Source of the DNA: Fragilariopsis cylindrus CCMP1102
Taxonomy: Eukaryota; Bacillariophyta; Bacillariophyceae; Bacillariales; Bacillariaceae
Direction: 5' to 3'
DNA: 64,000 nucleotides
NCBI GenBank assembly: GCA_900095095.1
Contig: FMBT01000294.1
Location: 496,001-560,000 of the forward strand
Under the pieces are notes generated by a model, which was not told where the DNA came from, did not search any database, and saw nothing but the letters and a program-made list of their open reading frames with translations. Below are positions 41,018-52,194 of this stretch, one piece after another. Position 1 is the first letter of the stretch; every line of letters begins with the position of its first letter. A program made the translations under genes and the position numbers.

Positions 41018-42822
41018 TTACAAATGCGAAATTGATGTAGCATAATCGCTAATAAATTTCTCAAATTTCCCCTTCAGACCTCCATGGATTTTTTTTTCTC
41101 TGTGTGCATCATATGGAAGAACAAAATTCACAATTGTGAATAAACCTTCTTCACACTTGTGGTTGCACAGACCTGCATGTGCCATCATTATCAACAATTC
41201 TCCTTTTTCAATTCGAATCGAAAACTTCTTCTTATCAGGTTCTCTGAAAAACTGGAGGATACCTCCGCCAGGTTTTTCTAGGACTCTACAAAGAAGGAGA
41301 GACCTCTTAGGTATGCCAAGTAGTGGCTTCCTAATGATGTGTTTGAATTTATCGTCACAGTGCTCTCCCCCGGGTCCTTTGTACTTATTTACTTTGAGGT
41401 TATCAGTTTTGGATATTGTCTCTCCAAAGAGGGTACCAGTTTTAGCTACCACAACACGATTAGCCAAAAAAGGTTGAGGTAGTGTGGAGGGAAACTCACC
41501 TACTACTGTCAGACTGGAAGTTGCTGCCTTAGGATTACGATAAACGCAATTTTCGATGGAATCACATTGGTGAAGTATAGAATTTGCTGTAGCTTCACCA
41601 TTGGGAATCTTGAACTTGAACAACCCAGAGGAACTCATGTTAGTTCCATCTATAGCAAATGCTATTGATAAACCTTCTGGTTTCCCCGCTGATTCCTCCA
41701 CAAAGTCCTTCACTTCATTTCTGAGAGTATTGAAGGGATCCAACCAGGGATGATTACCAGTGGAAAGTGTGATGCCGTCCTTGCTTAGTTTTGTTAGGGT
41801 ATCTACTACCTTCCAATCCACGGCGTCTTGTTTCTTGGAAACAACAACAACAACAACAAAAGAATATAATATAATATAATATGGATTAGAGTATAATATG
41901 GATTACAGTATAATACATATGATACACAAACATTCACTACAATAATTTGTATTACATTGACTTACCTTTTGTTCATTTTCTTCTGCTCTTTTTCTTTTCT
42001 CTTCCTTCCGATCCGCCGCTACGTCTTGTTTCTTTTGTTCTTTTTCTTCTGCTCTTTTTCTTTTCTCTTCCTTCCGATCCGCCGCTACGTCTTGTTTCTT
42101 GGAAACAATAACAACAACAACAATAAAAACAAAAGAATATAATATAATATGGATTAGAGTATAATACCGATTGGAGTATAATACATATGATACACAAACA
42201 TTCACTACAATAATTTGTATTACATTGAATTACCTTTTGTTCTTTTTCTTCTGCTCTTTTTCTTTTCTCTTCCTTCCGATCCGCCGCTACGTCTTGTTTC
42301 TTGGAAACAATAACAACAACAACAATAAAAACAAAAGAATATAATATAATATGGATTAGAGTATAATACCGATTGGAGTATAATACATATGATACACAAA
42401 CATTCACTACAATAATTTGTATTACATTGACTTACCTTTTGTTCTTTTTCTTCTACTCTTTTTCTTTTCTTTTCCTTCCGCTCCGCCACTACCTCTGCTT
42501 TCTTTGCTCTCTTGTCGTCCTGGATTTTCTCTTTTTCTGCTATTCTTCTTTCCGTCTCTGCTTTCTGTTGCTTCCTCTTCTTCGCTGCATTATTAATCGC
42601 TCCATTATTATCTGCTACCCATTTGAATCCAATTGAATTCAAAAGGGCTAATCGATTCGGATTCAGTACATTCTTGTTGTAAAACCAACGTTGAGTACTG
42701 ACCCATGTGCCAAATTGAGGATCCTCCATATAATTCCGTGGTACTTGTGTTGATTTGTAGTGTATATTGTACTCAACAAGTTTCTGAAAATTTCCCATCC
42801 ATTTCTGATCATAGACTGTCAT
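41018..42822 (-). CDS. Helicase-associated (HA) domain protein with tandemly duplicated Lys/Glu exons
   Basis: Exons 42436-42822, 42234-42299, 41966-42097 and 41018-41833 all join in phase 0 to give 466 residues. Exon 1, from ATG 42822, encodes a helicase-associated domain (WMGNFQKLVEYN, VPRNY, FGTWVSTQRWF, RLALLNSIGFKW), a three-helix module, probably nucleic-acid binding, found in many copies in diatom genomes. A Lys/Glu/Arg helix follows, extended by repeats of a 22-residue unit (KQDVAADRKEEKRKRAEEKE + QK): one copy in exon 2 and two fused in exon 3. The last exon encodes a 271-residue domain that I cannot place (VVDTLTKLSKDGITLSTGNH to DYATSISHL), with CNHKCEEG near its end. Introns are 132-136 bp and nearly identical to each other. 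Confidence 0.8.
41834..42501. repeat. Tandem exon+intron duplication, 202-bp unit
   Basis: The segment 42098-42299 (intron plus 66-bp exon) repeats at 42300-42501 (intron plus end of exon 1). The two 136-bp introns differ at one base by eye (GACTTAC against GAATTAC, at the donor). A third, more diverged intron copy lies at 41834-41965. The exon at 41966-42097 holds two units with no intron between them. Confidence 0.9.
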
Positions 42823-43397
42823 GTTACTGCTGGCGTTGTAGGAAGAATAGTCGACCGATCGATGGATGAAGAAGAAGCAAGAAGCGACAACGTTGTCGAT
42901 GACGTTGATATGGCTGCCGCTGTTGTTGATGTTGTCGCCTTCTTCTTCTTTTTTGTCGTAAAAATGATCGTCGTTAGTGTTATTTTTATTGTTAGTCGTC
43001 GTCGTCGTCTACTCCCGAAGAAGTGTTGTTGTTGTTGTTGTTCTGTTATTATTATTGTTTCTGTTGAGAAGTAACAGTCTTCGTCTTTCGAATGAATGAA
43101 TGAATGAATAAAGAAGAAGAGTCCAGAAACGACAATGGATTGCGTTTTGCAGAGTGATCGGCAATATTATTTTCATCATCGATCACGATTAGTGACTGAT
43201 TTCAGTCACACGCCCTCATCTTTAACTTAATGGACTTAATGGTACCATTGTACGGTACCAAATGGTACCACCATACATACGTGTAGGACCTATACAATCA
43301 TACATTTTATGAGTATTGGCAGCATACCTTCGAAGTTATGTGCATTAAGAAGAAGAAGAAGAGAGAATCCCGACGATGGGATTCCTCACTCTTTTTC
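42823..43397. other. Intergenic, simple-sequence rich
   Basis: The interval contains GTT, GAA and GTC runs and a cluster of GGTACCA/TGGTACC palindromes at 43240-43268. No gene is supported. Confidence 0.4.
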
Positions 43398-43565
43398 TTA
43401 ATAGTAGTAGTAATAACTGTTGACTTCATCATATGACGCGCCATGGAGATTGTTGGGAGATGTGCGGAACGATCGAAGATCCTTTCCAGCAAACTGTACA
43501 TCCTTCTTATCCCCAATAGCATTCACGAATTTGCTGCTAGCAAACTCAGCTCTGTCATATGACAT
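43398..43565 (-). CDS. Small ORF of 55 codons, unknown
   Basis: An ATG at 43565 opens a frame ending at a TAA at 43398-43400. The product begins MSYDRAEFASSKFVNAIGDK and continues DVQFAGKDLRSFRTSP, which has balanced, protein-like composition, and ends in five Tyr from a TAC run. It could be a short protein or a first exon. No family is recognised, and (AAC)n repeats lie just upstream. Confidence 0.3.
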   Translation of the reverse strand: MSYDRAEFASSKFVNAIGDKKDVQFAGKDLRSFRTSPNNLHGASYDEVNSYYYYY

Positions 43566-43765
43566 GTTGTTGTTGTTGTGTTATGTTGTTGTTGCGTTGT
43601 TGTTGCGTTGTTGTTGTTATTATTATTATTAGCTTCATGATACTGTCCTTATACAAACAACCAACTGAATCGTCGTACAGTACTCGTTGTTTCGTATTAG
43701 GAATTTGTGAGTGTTGTTGTGTTGTTGTGGTTGTGTTGTGTTGTGTTGTGTTGTGTTGTGTTCGA
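43566..43765. repeat. (GTT)n / (GTTGT)n simple repeats
   Basis: The stretch consists of interrupted GTT and GTTGTGTT repeats at 43566-43632 and 43709-43761, separated by unique sequence. Open frames across it are repeat artefacts. Confidence 0.85.
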
Positions 43766-43874
43766 CAACCTGTACCGGTCACGATGAAAAAAGAAAAAGA
43801 AGAAAAATAGCTTCAGTTGAATTTTCATATTGACCGTTGAACGTGTGGTTTAGGTTTTGTGTCTTGTAATCATA

Positions 43875-44222
43875 CAGTATTCAGTACCTTATTTTCAGTA
43901 CAGTAAAGTACTCAGTAACGTATTCAGTACAGTACCGTATTCAGTACAGTAAATATAAAAGGTATTTAGTAACCACGTAATATGGCATTTCATTTTGAAA
44001 ATTTTGACACGCGCAACACAAAGGAACATTATGTGTAAGAATACGTCATTAAAAATAAAAGGTCGCTCTTCAACCCACGTGATCATTATTTAGTTGACAA
44101 TGATGTATATCATCAAACGTAGTCCATCATACGGTACAGTAATATTATATTTAAAATAGTAATAATAGTACCTTCGATATCAATCTCAGCCTTCAGCCTA
44201 ATTTCATCTACAGTACAGTATC
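43875..44222. promoter_or_regulatory. Cluster of CAGTA/TACAGTA motifs upstream of the amidase gene
   Basis: Within 43877-43950 the core CAGTA occurs about ten times, often as CAGTACAGTA; more copies lie at 44133-44141 and 44211-44220, just before the amidase gene. The same heptamer (TACTGTA/TACAGTA) is scattered in other intergenic regions of the window. It may be a regulatory or repeat-derived motif; this is inference. Confidence 0.4.
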
Positions 44223-44320
44223 GACTCTTGTCGTCATTCAGGGCCTGTACTTACTACACATGCACGAAGTCTTGTAATGTTATAATAGAGATATCATTAA
44301 GAAAGAATTCGTTAGCAACA

Positions 44321-45454
44321 ATGCCTAGCCCTCCTGTGTATTCATACGCTCCCGAAAAACTGCTGGAATCCTTTCGCAAACTGAAATCGAGAGAAGAGAA
44401 GGAACTAGCAACCAGTAAGACGGAGGATGACAACGAAGAAAACAATAAAAAGGATGACAAAAGATATTCATCATCATCCTCATCGTCGGCTTTTGTTGTG
44501 GCGGCCGTCCAATTAACCGCAGGAGGGTTGTCTGATAACGATTTACAGGGATTTATGGATCGTGCTGAAGAGGCAGTTCGAATCGCCGTCGAAGAAAAGA
44601 ATGCTGATTTAGTGTTGTTGCCCGAATTATTCATCGGTCCATATTTTTGTCAATCACAAGAAGGGTGTCTAATGAACTTGGCGATGGAGATCAAAGACGA
44701 TGATGAAGAAGAGGAGGGAGGAAGCAGGAGTGGTTTTAATTTCTTGATTGAAAAAATGAGGATCCTTGCCAAGCGTCATCGTGTGGTCTTACCGATATCA
44801 CTCTTCGAACGCAAACGTAACGCACTCTTTAATTCTGTCGTTATGATCGACGCAGATGGATGTGTTTCGCCCGATATATATCGCAAGTCACATATTCCCG
44901 ATGGAACTGGCTATCAAGAAAAGTTCTACTTCAGTCCCGGTGATACAGGATTTAAGGTGTGGCACACATTTGTCGGTCGAGTCGGTGTAGCGATTTGCTG
45001 GGATCAATGGTTCCCCGAAGCTGCAAGAATTATGGCACTCAAAGGTGCAGACGTAATACTATATCCAACAGCAATTGGGACTGAACCCCAAGATCCAACA
45101 TTGAACTCGGCAGATCATTGGCAGCGGGTAATGCAAGGACATTCTGCTGCTAATATGGTACCGGTCGTGGCGAGTAACCGCTACGGTACCGAAATCTTAC
45201 TAGATGAGGATGGAACTGAACGCCAGCGTATTACATTTTACGGACGATCCTTTATTACAGATGAGACAGGCGCCAAGGTTGCCGAAGCTGTAATGGATGA
45301 CAACGAAAACAACGTATCTATGAATCCGATTTCTATAATAACATCAACCATTGATTCCGAGGCCAATCGTTCCACGCGTCTAGCCTGGGGCATGTTTCGA
45401 GATCGTCGACCGGATTTATATGGGACTTTGCTCACTAAGGACGGTGGAGTTTGA
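44321..45454 (+). CDS. N-carbamoylputrescine amidase (nitrilase superfamily)
   Basis: The gene encodes 377 residues in one exon. The in-frame ATG at 44321 (MPSPPVYSYAPEK) is chosen over a TTG 93 bases upstream. The enzyme hydrolyses N-carbamoylputrescine to putrescine, CO2 and ammonia, the last step of the arginine decarboxylase route to polyamines. The nitrilase triad is intact: Glu in LLPELFIGPYFCQ (about 101), Lys in YRKSHIPDGTGYQEKFYF (about 188) and Cys in VAICWDQWFPEAAR (about 226). The phrases around the catalytic Lys and Cys are those of plant and bacterial N-carbamoylputrescine amidases (AguB/CPA). An acidic-Ser insert (residues 30-65) lies before the first strand, and another acidic insert follows the catalytic Glu. 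There is no targeting peptide, so a cytosolic location is likely. Confidence 0.92.
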   Translation: MPSPPVYSYAPEKLLESFRKLKSREEKELATSKTEDDNEENNKKDDKRYSSSSSSSAFVVAAVQLTAGGLSDNDLQGFMDRAEEAVRIAVEEKNADLVLLPELFIGPYFCQSQEGCLMNLAMEIKDDDEEEEGGSRSGFNFLIEKMRILAKRHRVVLPISLFERKRNALFNSVVMIDADGCVSPDIYRKSHIPDGTGYQEKFYFSPGDTGFKVWHTFVGRVGVAICWDQWFPEAARIMALKGADVILYPTAIGTEPQDPTLNSADHWQRVMQGHSAANMVPVVASNRYGTEILLDEDGTERQRITFYGRSFITDETGAKVAEAVMDDNENNVSMNPISIITSTIDSEANRSTRLAWGMFRDRRPDLYGTLLTKDGGV

Positions 45455-45876
45455 TGGAAAAAGATCTTCGAAATTTGATGATAATCAATTAGTATAAGTA
45501 TAAATATAAGTCTAGATTAGAAAAACTGAAAGTTTCCCCGTTTATACGAAGTACTGATAGTTTATAGATCCTTTTAGATACAAAAGTATGTACGATAACA
45601 TCCTTCATCCCAATGCCTCGTATATTCACCTTCATCTCTTCTTTCCTTGAAAAGTTTAGATCGTTCATCAATATAATCATGTCAACAAATAAATACTGTA
45701 GATGGAATTAAATAATCATCGTGTTTAGAAATAGTTGATTTAGCGTTAAGCGACAAAACTACTTCTTGATATAATTACTGTTGTCAAAGAATACATTTTT
45801 CTTAGAACAAACAGTATCATTTTTTTACGGAATGTGCTACTCTTGTAGCATTGAAAAGTGAGTCTTCATTGCTTAG
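45455..45876. other. Convergent intergenic region
   Basis: It lies between the amidase (plus) and poly(A) polymerase (minus) 3' ends. It is AT-rich and nothing is recognised. Confidence 0.4.
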
Positions 45877-48804
45877 TTAATAGGCGGTATTGGAGGGCAC
45901 TACAACCTTCTTTCCAGTTCGATAGTATCCAATACCTCGCTCGCCCAACTTGAATTCGAATCCAGCTTTACGACCTGTCCATGTTTTAGAAGGAGCAAAG
46001 TCTTGGTCTCCCTTATCAATAACATGTCCGAACACGTCCAATTCTACTATATCGAATTTGGTTCGAAACTTGATGTTGACTTTCGGTTTTTTCTTAATTA
46101 TATTGACAGCCAACGATTTTCCCTCTTCATCATCATTGCTGCCGTTATCGGCGTTGTCGCTTCTGCTGCGAAACGGATTAGGCAAATTTCCGCCTATAAT
46201 TTTACTCTCTGTTTCGGCATCACTTACGACAGTGAACCCGGCTTGTTTGAGTAGTTCCGCTTCTTCCTCTCGCATTGGTAAGGCCCGAATGTCTTTGTAC
46301 ACTTTCGTTTGATCTTCAAGATGCAATCGAGACTTAGATTTGTTGACAACAAAACTCCGTCTGCCATCTCCGTCCTCGCCGGTATAATCGAGTTCTTCCT
46401 CGTCGTCGCTAAGAACGTCTGCACCTTCGACTAATAATTCCCCTGACAGCAATTTTTTTCTATCTGCCTCGGCATCCTCTCGCGTTTTTCTTTCACCAGC
46501 CTCACTCTCTTGAATCGTATCCAACGCATTCTCAAGTAGGTCTTCTTCTTCCTCCTCCTCTTTCTCGCCATCATTTCCACCATCATTGTCACCATTATCG
46601 ACGACTTCTGGAGGAGAATAATCTTCCTCCTTCACCGCCACTACTGTATCGTTTGCTTCATCTTCGTCTTCGTCTTTGGAATCTGATCGTTTTCGTTTTT
46701 TGTTATCTTCTTCGTCGTTCTCTGCTTTTATTACTTCATCTCCCCCAGCGGCGGCCACAGCCTTCCGTTGTATTTTTGCTGCTAATCGCGCCTTCATCTC
46801 CGCGAGTTTGTCTTTGCGTCTCCGCTCCTGTCGCTTGGGATCGTCGTCTCTGAGTTTTCGTCGACGCTTCATCGCACCTTGTTTCCCCCCGTCGTACATT
46901 TCGAAACAAATGTTCGGCAAATTTTTGCATGTAAATGTCTTGGCCATGATGTCCATTCCGGGAATAAGTGGTGAGAACTTAGCGAGTTGCCAATCTCGGA
47001 AATGTTGCATTTGTAACTCGATGTTGAGTTGCGACCCACGCATCCGCAATTTGGCCACTTGAAATCCTACCATGAAGGTGACACTATTTCTTCTTTGATC
47101 CATTGTCAACATGGCAGATCGATCAGCAATGCATCCCTCAATCTTCTTAGGCCACAATTGAATCTTGGATAGGGGAAGAGACTTACCCAACATATCCGAG
47201 ACTAGATTTTTTAATCTCGATTCAACAAACCCAGACCACGCTTGTGCATCCGTCTGAGTCGGACCGACGATGCACAAACTCAAGTAGTACGGATACGAGA
47301 CAAAGAAGTCGGAGGGTCGAAATAGTTCTGTCCAGTCTAACGGATCAGAATTTTTGTTATTTTGGTGTTGCTTCCACAACCGATCGACGATTTCGTGTCC
47401 CCTGCAAAATTCTTCATGCATGATTTGTAAAGTTTGTCGCGAAACGGATAACGTCGAATTCATAGAGGGGTATGCAGGCGTTAACATAGGCGCACACTGT
47501 CGATTGGTCTGTGGACCCGCTGTCCAAATCTGCATTCCATAACCTGCATCGTAATTTTTCGTCAACATCATGGGTTTCGGCCATCTCCTTTTATTTGCGT
47601 GCGTGTGTGTGTGTGTGTGTGCGTGCGTGTGTGACGAGAGTGTTAGATATATCTATCTAGATGTGTGTTTACTTTTCAAACTAGATAATACGGCGTATCA
47701 ATAATGTCGACACCCTGTTATAAAATAAAATAGACTTACCATGTTTTGAATACAAGAAAAAATTTACGTAGTAGACTCGCCGGGCATGTATTAGGATAAA
47801 GCTGTACGCACAATGCAACAGCGATGTTGATATTAACTCCACCCCAGTATCCCATTTTATTCGAATACAATCCTCTAGCCTTAGCCCACTTACGGACACA
47901 TCGAACAACTGTTAAAAATGTTTGATAACGTTCCTTCGTACCTGATACTAAGGCTGCAATTAAGTTCGTAACACGTGTTGCATTCATTGTTCGACTGGTT
48001 GTCATATCAATTCCGTCTAAGATAACATCATTATCTATATCAAAATCGGTTGGGACACTCGCAGTATTTAATTTCGCAAAGAGTAAATCGATATTAACAC
48101 CCTCCCAATCAAATGTCAATATAGGAACGGCTGCAGTCTCAACAGGAACGAAATTGGTAACATCCGGATGTCTTCGTACCCTCTCAGATAAGGAATCAGG
48201 ATCTCTCGGTGGTGGTGGATTATTATTATTTTCTTCGTTATCTGCAGATGATACGGTACCGAAGATATCGTGACGCGTAATAATCGAGGGATACACCAAC
48301 AACGTGTCTATATATTTATTTAATTTAGTCAGTATAATTGTTTCAATCATAATGATAGCATATATAAGACAGACGAGTTAGAAATTAATTTATTTTTTAA
48401 TGAGCATCATGCATGATAAAAGTACATGATAACATAGTAACTTCCTAGATGTGGGGAAAAAAAAACTTACCAATATCAGCTCCTGGTTCATGAATACCTA
48501 AACGGTACGATCCGGCAGTAAACAATTGCCCTCCAGCTGCATCAACAACATCTTTGGGCAATCCCCTTTTCCTGCAAACACTTTTAATCCAATCTCTACA
48601 TAAAACACCCATCCGACTCAACACACGTTCCCTAGTTTGTATCCCATCAGTACTTTCAAGTGGTATATTACCCTTAACGAAAGCCTGCAATGATGTATTG
48701 AAACTTAATTCATTTGCTTTTGTCGATGGTTGTCCATCCACGACGGGAAGAGCTGGAGAAACAAGACGTCCACCAATCTTGACGGAAAGAGTATTGTCGG
48801 CCAT
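45877..48804 (-). CDS. Poly(A) polymerase
   Basis: Exons 48471-48804, 47740-48307 and 45877-47587 join in phases 1 and 2 to give 870 residues. The nucleotidyltransferase domain shows FTAGSYRLGIHEPGADIDTL, where the DxD metal ligands are rebuilt across the first intron, and the third Asp in WEGVNIDLLFAKL. TSRTMNATRVTNLI, KWAKARGLYSNKMGYWGGVN and, across the second intron, FKTWRWPKPMMLT follow, all canonical for eukaryotic nuclear poly(A) polymerase. It adds poly(A) tails to cleaved pre-mRNA. The RNA-binding domain follows, then a long Lys/Glu-rich, NLS-like tail (from about residue 540), much longer than in animals; the last 60 residues (VNIKFRTKFDIVELDVFG) look folded. The second intron carries a (GT)n microsatellite. 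Confidence 0.92.
47598..47632. repeat. (GT)n microsatellite in a poly(A) polymerase intron
   Basis: A run of GT/GC dinucleotides lies about 10 bases upstream of the exon 3 acceptor (in gene direction), close enough to influence splicing if its length varies. Confidence 0.8.
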
Positions 48805-49275
48805 ATTGTTATAAATTGTTTTATGTAATAGTCTAATGCCGGTTTCTGTCTGATGATGTGTGAGTGCTATTTATTGGTGCCTTTGATTATGTTGACTGTT
48901 GCGGTGTTTCTTCCTATTGACGTTACCCTAATGTATTTTTATTGTTTGTAATGATAGGCTTCAATACAATTGTTTTATTGTTAAACTAAAATCAAAATCT
49001 TGTGCTCATCATCGCAATTTTGAACGTTTTTGAAGACGACTTTTCAACATACTTTTCCTTTTTTTATATATTTAGTCGAACGGGTCGGTTTAAGGCGCGC
49101 CAACAATTTTTGAAATTATTTACAGTAAAAGTTATGCATCTGAAAATATATATCCTACTGTACCAAGTTAGCAGTGTATTATGATCATAATCAATCATCA
49201 ATCATCAATCATCGGCAAAATCTTATTACAGCACATACCATCACAAAAGTCCTTCGTTGATGTTGTGATCTCTTC
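48805..49275. other. Divergent intergenic region
   Basis: It holds the promoters of poly(A) polymerase (minus) and the flavin monooxygenase (plus). ATCAATC repeats lie at 49189-49212. No gene is seen. Confidence 0.4.
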
Positions 49276-52194
49276 ATGTCGTTGTCGCTGTCTCTATCGC
49301 CCCTTTATGTGTTACTGCTGCTGTCATGCATAGACGACAAGACAAGAATCAGCAAAACGATGGCATTCGTCGTACCCACCGCCGCCACTATTAAACCGGA
49401 ACAACGAACTCGATACAACACTGATTATACAAAACCGTCACTATTATCAACGACAACCGCATCGATGACGAAAACCACCATAACCACTACTGTCAGCTCA
49501 AAAGAAATGACTGCCAACGACAACGTCGACGGAAACGATAACGATAACGATGATGATGATGACGATGATGATGATGCGGGGGACTTGTTAGCGACTGCCA
49601 CAACCATTGCTAATAATTGGATTCGTGATTTTTCTGGAGCACTTTCGGATGGTAGAGTCGACGATGTACTCGAGTTGTTCGTATCCGATTCCAATGAAGG
49701 TCATGATCCAGAACAATCACCACCAAAAATATCACAACAACAAAATGATGATAATGGAGGAAAGCAACAAAAGCAGAAGCAATTCCCACCTTTCTGGAGA
49801 GATATGATCGCGTATACGTGGAACATTGTCACTCTAGAGGGACAGGATGCAATCCGAGACATGTTACAAAATACACTCCTTGACGTCATTCCGGATGATG
49901 ATAATAATAATGATAAAGAAGAAAGATGCAACGACGCAACAACAAAGACGATAACAACTACTTGGAAACTGGCAAAACCTAGAAGATCGGGGACTTCAGA
50001 TTTTCCACCACCACTGAAGCACATTATTGATGATAACGAAAACTCATCGATGTGCGAGTTTTGGTGTGATATTAGTACTACTATGGGAACGGTAAGTTTG
50101 TGTTTTCTTTCAATTCTATTTTAGATGAATTACGTGGGTTGGAAAATCAACTTTTGTTGTAAAGAGTTTTTCTGATGGATACTTCAAAAATAAATAATAC
50201 CTCCATATCATATAGGGATACGCCCACGTTCGATTGGATTTGACAACAAAACGTGCGACAAGCCTGATGACAACCCTGACAGAACTCCATGATCGACCTT
50301 TTCAAATAGGTCCTAATAGGCCACGAGGGACGACCTCCGGTCCTGTAAAGGGACGACAATATTTTCGTACTACCGATAATGAATCGTCTTTAAAAGTACC
50401 AGATGATGATGAAGAAGAGTTTCATGTTGTTATCGTTGGAGCCGGTCAAGCTGGACTGAGCTTAGCTGCGCGTCTTGAAGCTATGAAAATTCCTTATGTT
50501 CTTTTCGAGGCAGGTTCTTCTCCTGGATGGACTTGGAGAAAGTCTCGATATCCTAGCTTACATTTACATGATCCAGTTTGGTATCAGCATATGCCATATA
50601 TAGACTTTCCAAAGACTTGGCCTATTTTCACTCCAAAAGATAAACTCGCTGATTGGTTCGATGCGTACGCTACTATCTTGGATTTAAATATTCGAACCGA
50701 CACGAAAGTAGTGCGAGCCATTGAACAGTACTATAAAGGCGAAAACAACAATGAATGGCGAATTGAAACGATGACGATGATCGACGACGGGGACGGCGAA
50801 AATCAAAAACGGTCAGTTGTCCGCGCAAAAAATGTTGTGTTCGCCACAGGAAATTCTTCTCGTCCTAGAATTCCTAACTTTGCAGGAGCATCGTCAAAGT
50901 TTTGTGGCGCTCAATTGCACACGTCTCGATACAAAGGTGGAGCTGCCTTCCAAGGGCGTTCTATTGTTGTGATCGGAAGTAACAATTCCGGATTCGATAT
51001 ATGTCAAGATCTGTGGGAACAAGGGGCTAGTTCAGTTACTATGATTCAGCGAACGGGATCGATGATCGTGTCTAGCGAATCAGTCTTAACCTACGGGTTA
51101 TTTCTATTTAATGAATTTCCACAATACCACCACGAACACGCCGATTTACTACTAACAACGACACCGTACAGAATACTAGTCGAAGGTGGCGCTTGGAAGC
51201 AAACCACAAACAAAATGAAAGAAAATGATGCCGACTTAATCGCACGGGTAGAAGCCAGTGGGTACAAATTCGATTATGGGTATGACGGAACTGGATTATT
51301 CGCTAAAAGCGCTACAGAAGGCGGTGGTTTCTATATCGACGTGGGTTGTGCCGAACTACTTGCTCGGGGAGATGTTCAAGTTCGATACGCCAATGTGGAA
51401 CGATTGGAATCAGACGCCGTCGTAGTCTTTAACAAGGATACTCGCCAAGAAGAGCGATTGCCCGCAGACGTTGTTATATACGCTACAGGTTTTGATACAA
51501 TGGAATCCCATGTCAAGGAGATTTGTGGTACGGATGTTGCCACACGAGTGGGAACGGTAAGTAATCGAAATCAAAAAGTGGAAGAGTACAAATCACTTTG
51601 TAGCAACCGCAGTCGTGCTGCGTGTGCGATGGAATCAGATGGAAATAATCAACTGTCAATCTCATGGAGCATTACAATGGCAATTGAACAATCTAACACA
51701 AACTCTCTTTTTCTTTCCTTTTCGTCGCCATGGTCGTCGTTGTCGTCTGATTTAAATTATAACGACTAAAAATAAATATAAAAGACTTGGGGTTTGGGAT
51801 TGAACTACAAACCTGACAAAGATCCTTCCCCTTGGACGGGAGAACTGAGAAATATGTGGAAGCCCACAAATGTTGATGGTCTGTGGTTTCACGGGGGTGA
51901 GTATCCTTCATCTTTTATACATTATTGGATATTGATATGAAAACTACTACTGTCTCACCATCACTTTTATAAACATACTCCCCCACAGGTAACCTAGCTC
52001 AATGCAGACATTACTCTTTGTTGCTGTCATTGCAATTGGCGGCCCGTTACGTGACCGAATTCAGGGCGGACGGCACTTGTACAGACGAAGTGTCGTCAAC
52101 GGCCATGCCGGAGCAACCCCGAGTATATGGAATTCCTCCTTCTACCGTTGTCGAGATATCTTCTGAACAAAGATTGGATTCTGTGTCTTCGTAG
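49276..52194 (+). CDS. Flavin-dependent monooxygenase (FMO/YUCCA-like) with N-terminal NTF2-like domain
   Basis: Exons 49276-50091, 50216-51556, 51785-51896 and 51989-52194 join in phase (0, 0, 1) to give 824 residues. The N-terminus has a hydrophobic stretch (LYVLLLLSC), then an Asp-rich linker and an NTF2/SnoaL-like segment (IANNWIRDFSGALSDGRVDD, then FWRDMIAYTWNIVTLEG). The FMO part shows the FAD motif VVIVGAGQAGLSLAARL (about 348), WRKSRYPSLHLH, the ATG motif FATGNSSRPRIP, the NADPH site VVIGSNNSGFDIC (about 530) and IYATGFD. It ends in GGNLAQCRHYSLLLSLQLAAR, as in class B flavin monooxygenases. Similar NTF2-FMO fusions occur in bacteria and fungi. The substrate cannot be read from sequence; YUCCA-type indole-3-pyruvate activity is only one option. 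Confidence 0.88.

Noticed and set aside
43240-43268. GGTACC palindrome cluster as element ends
   Set aside because: Only short overlapping palindromes; no paired ends or target duplication were found.
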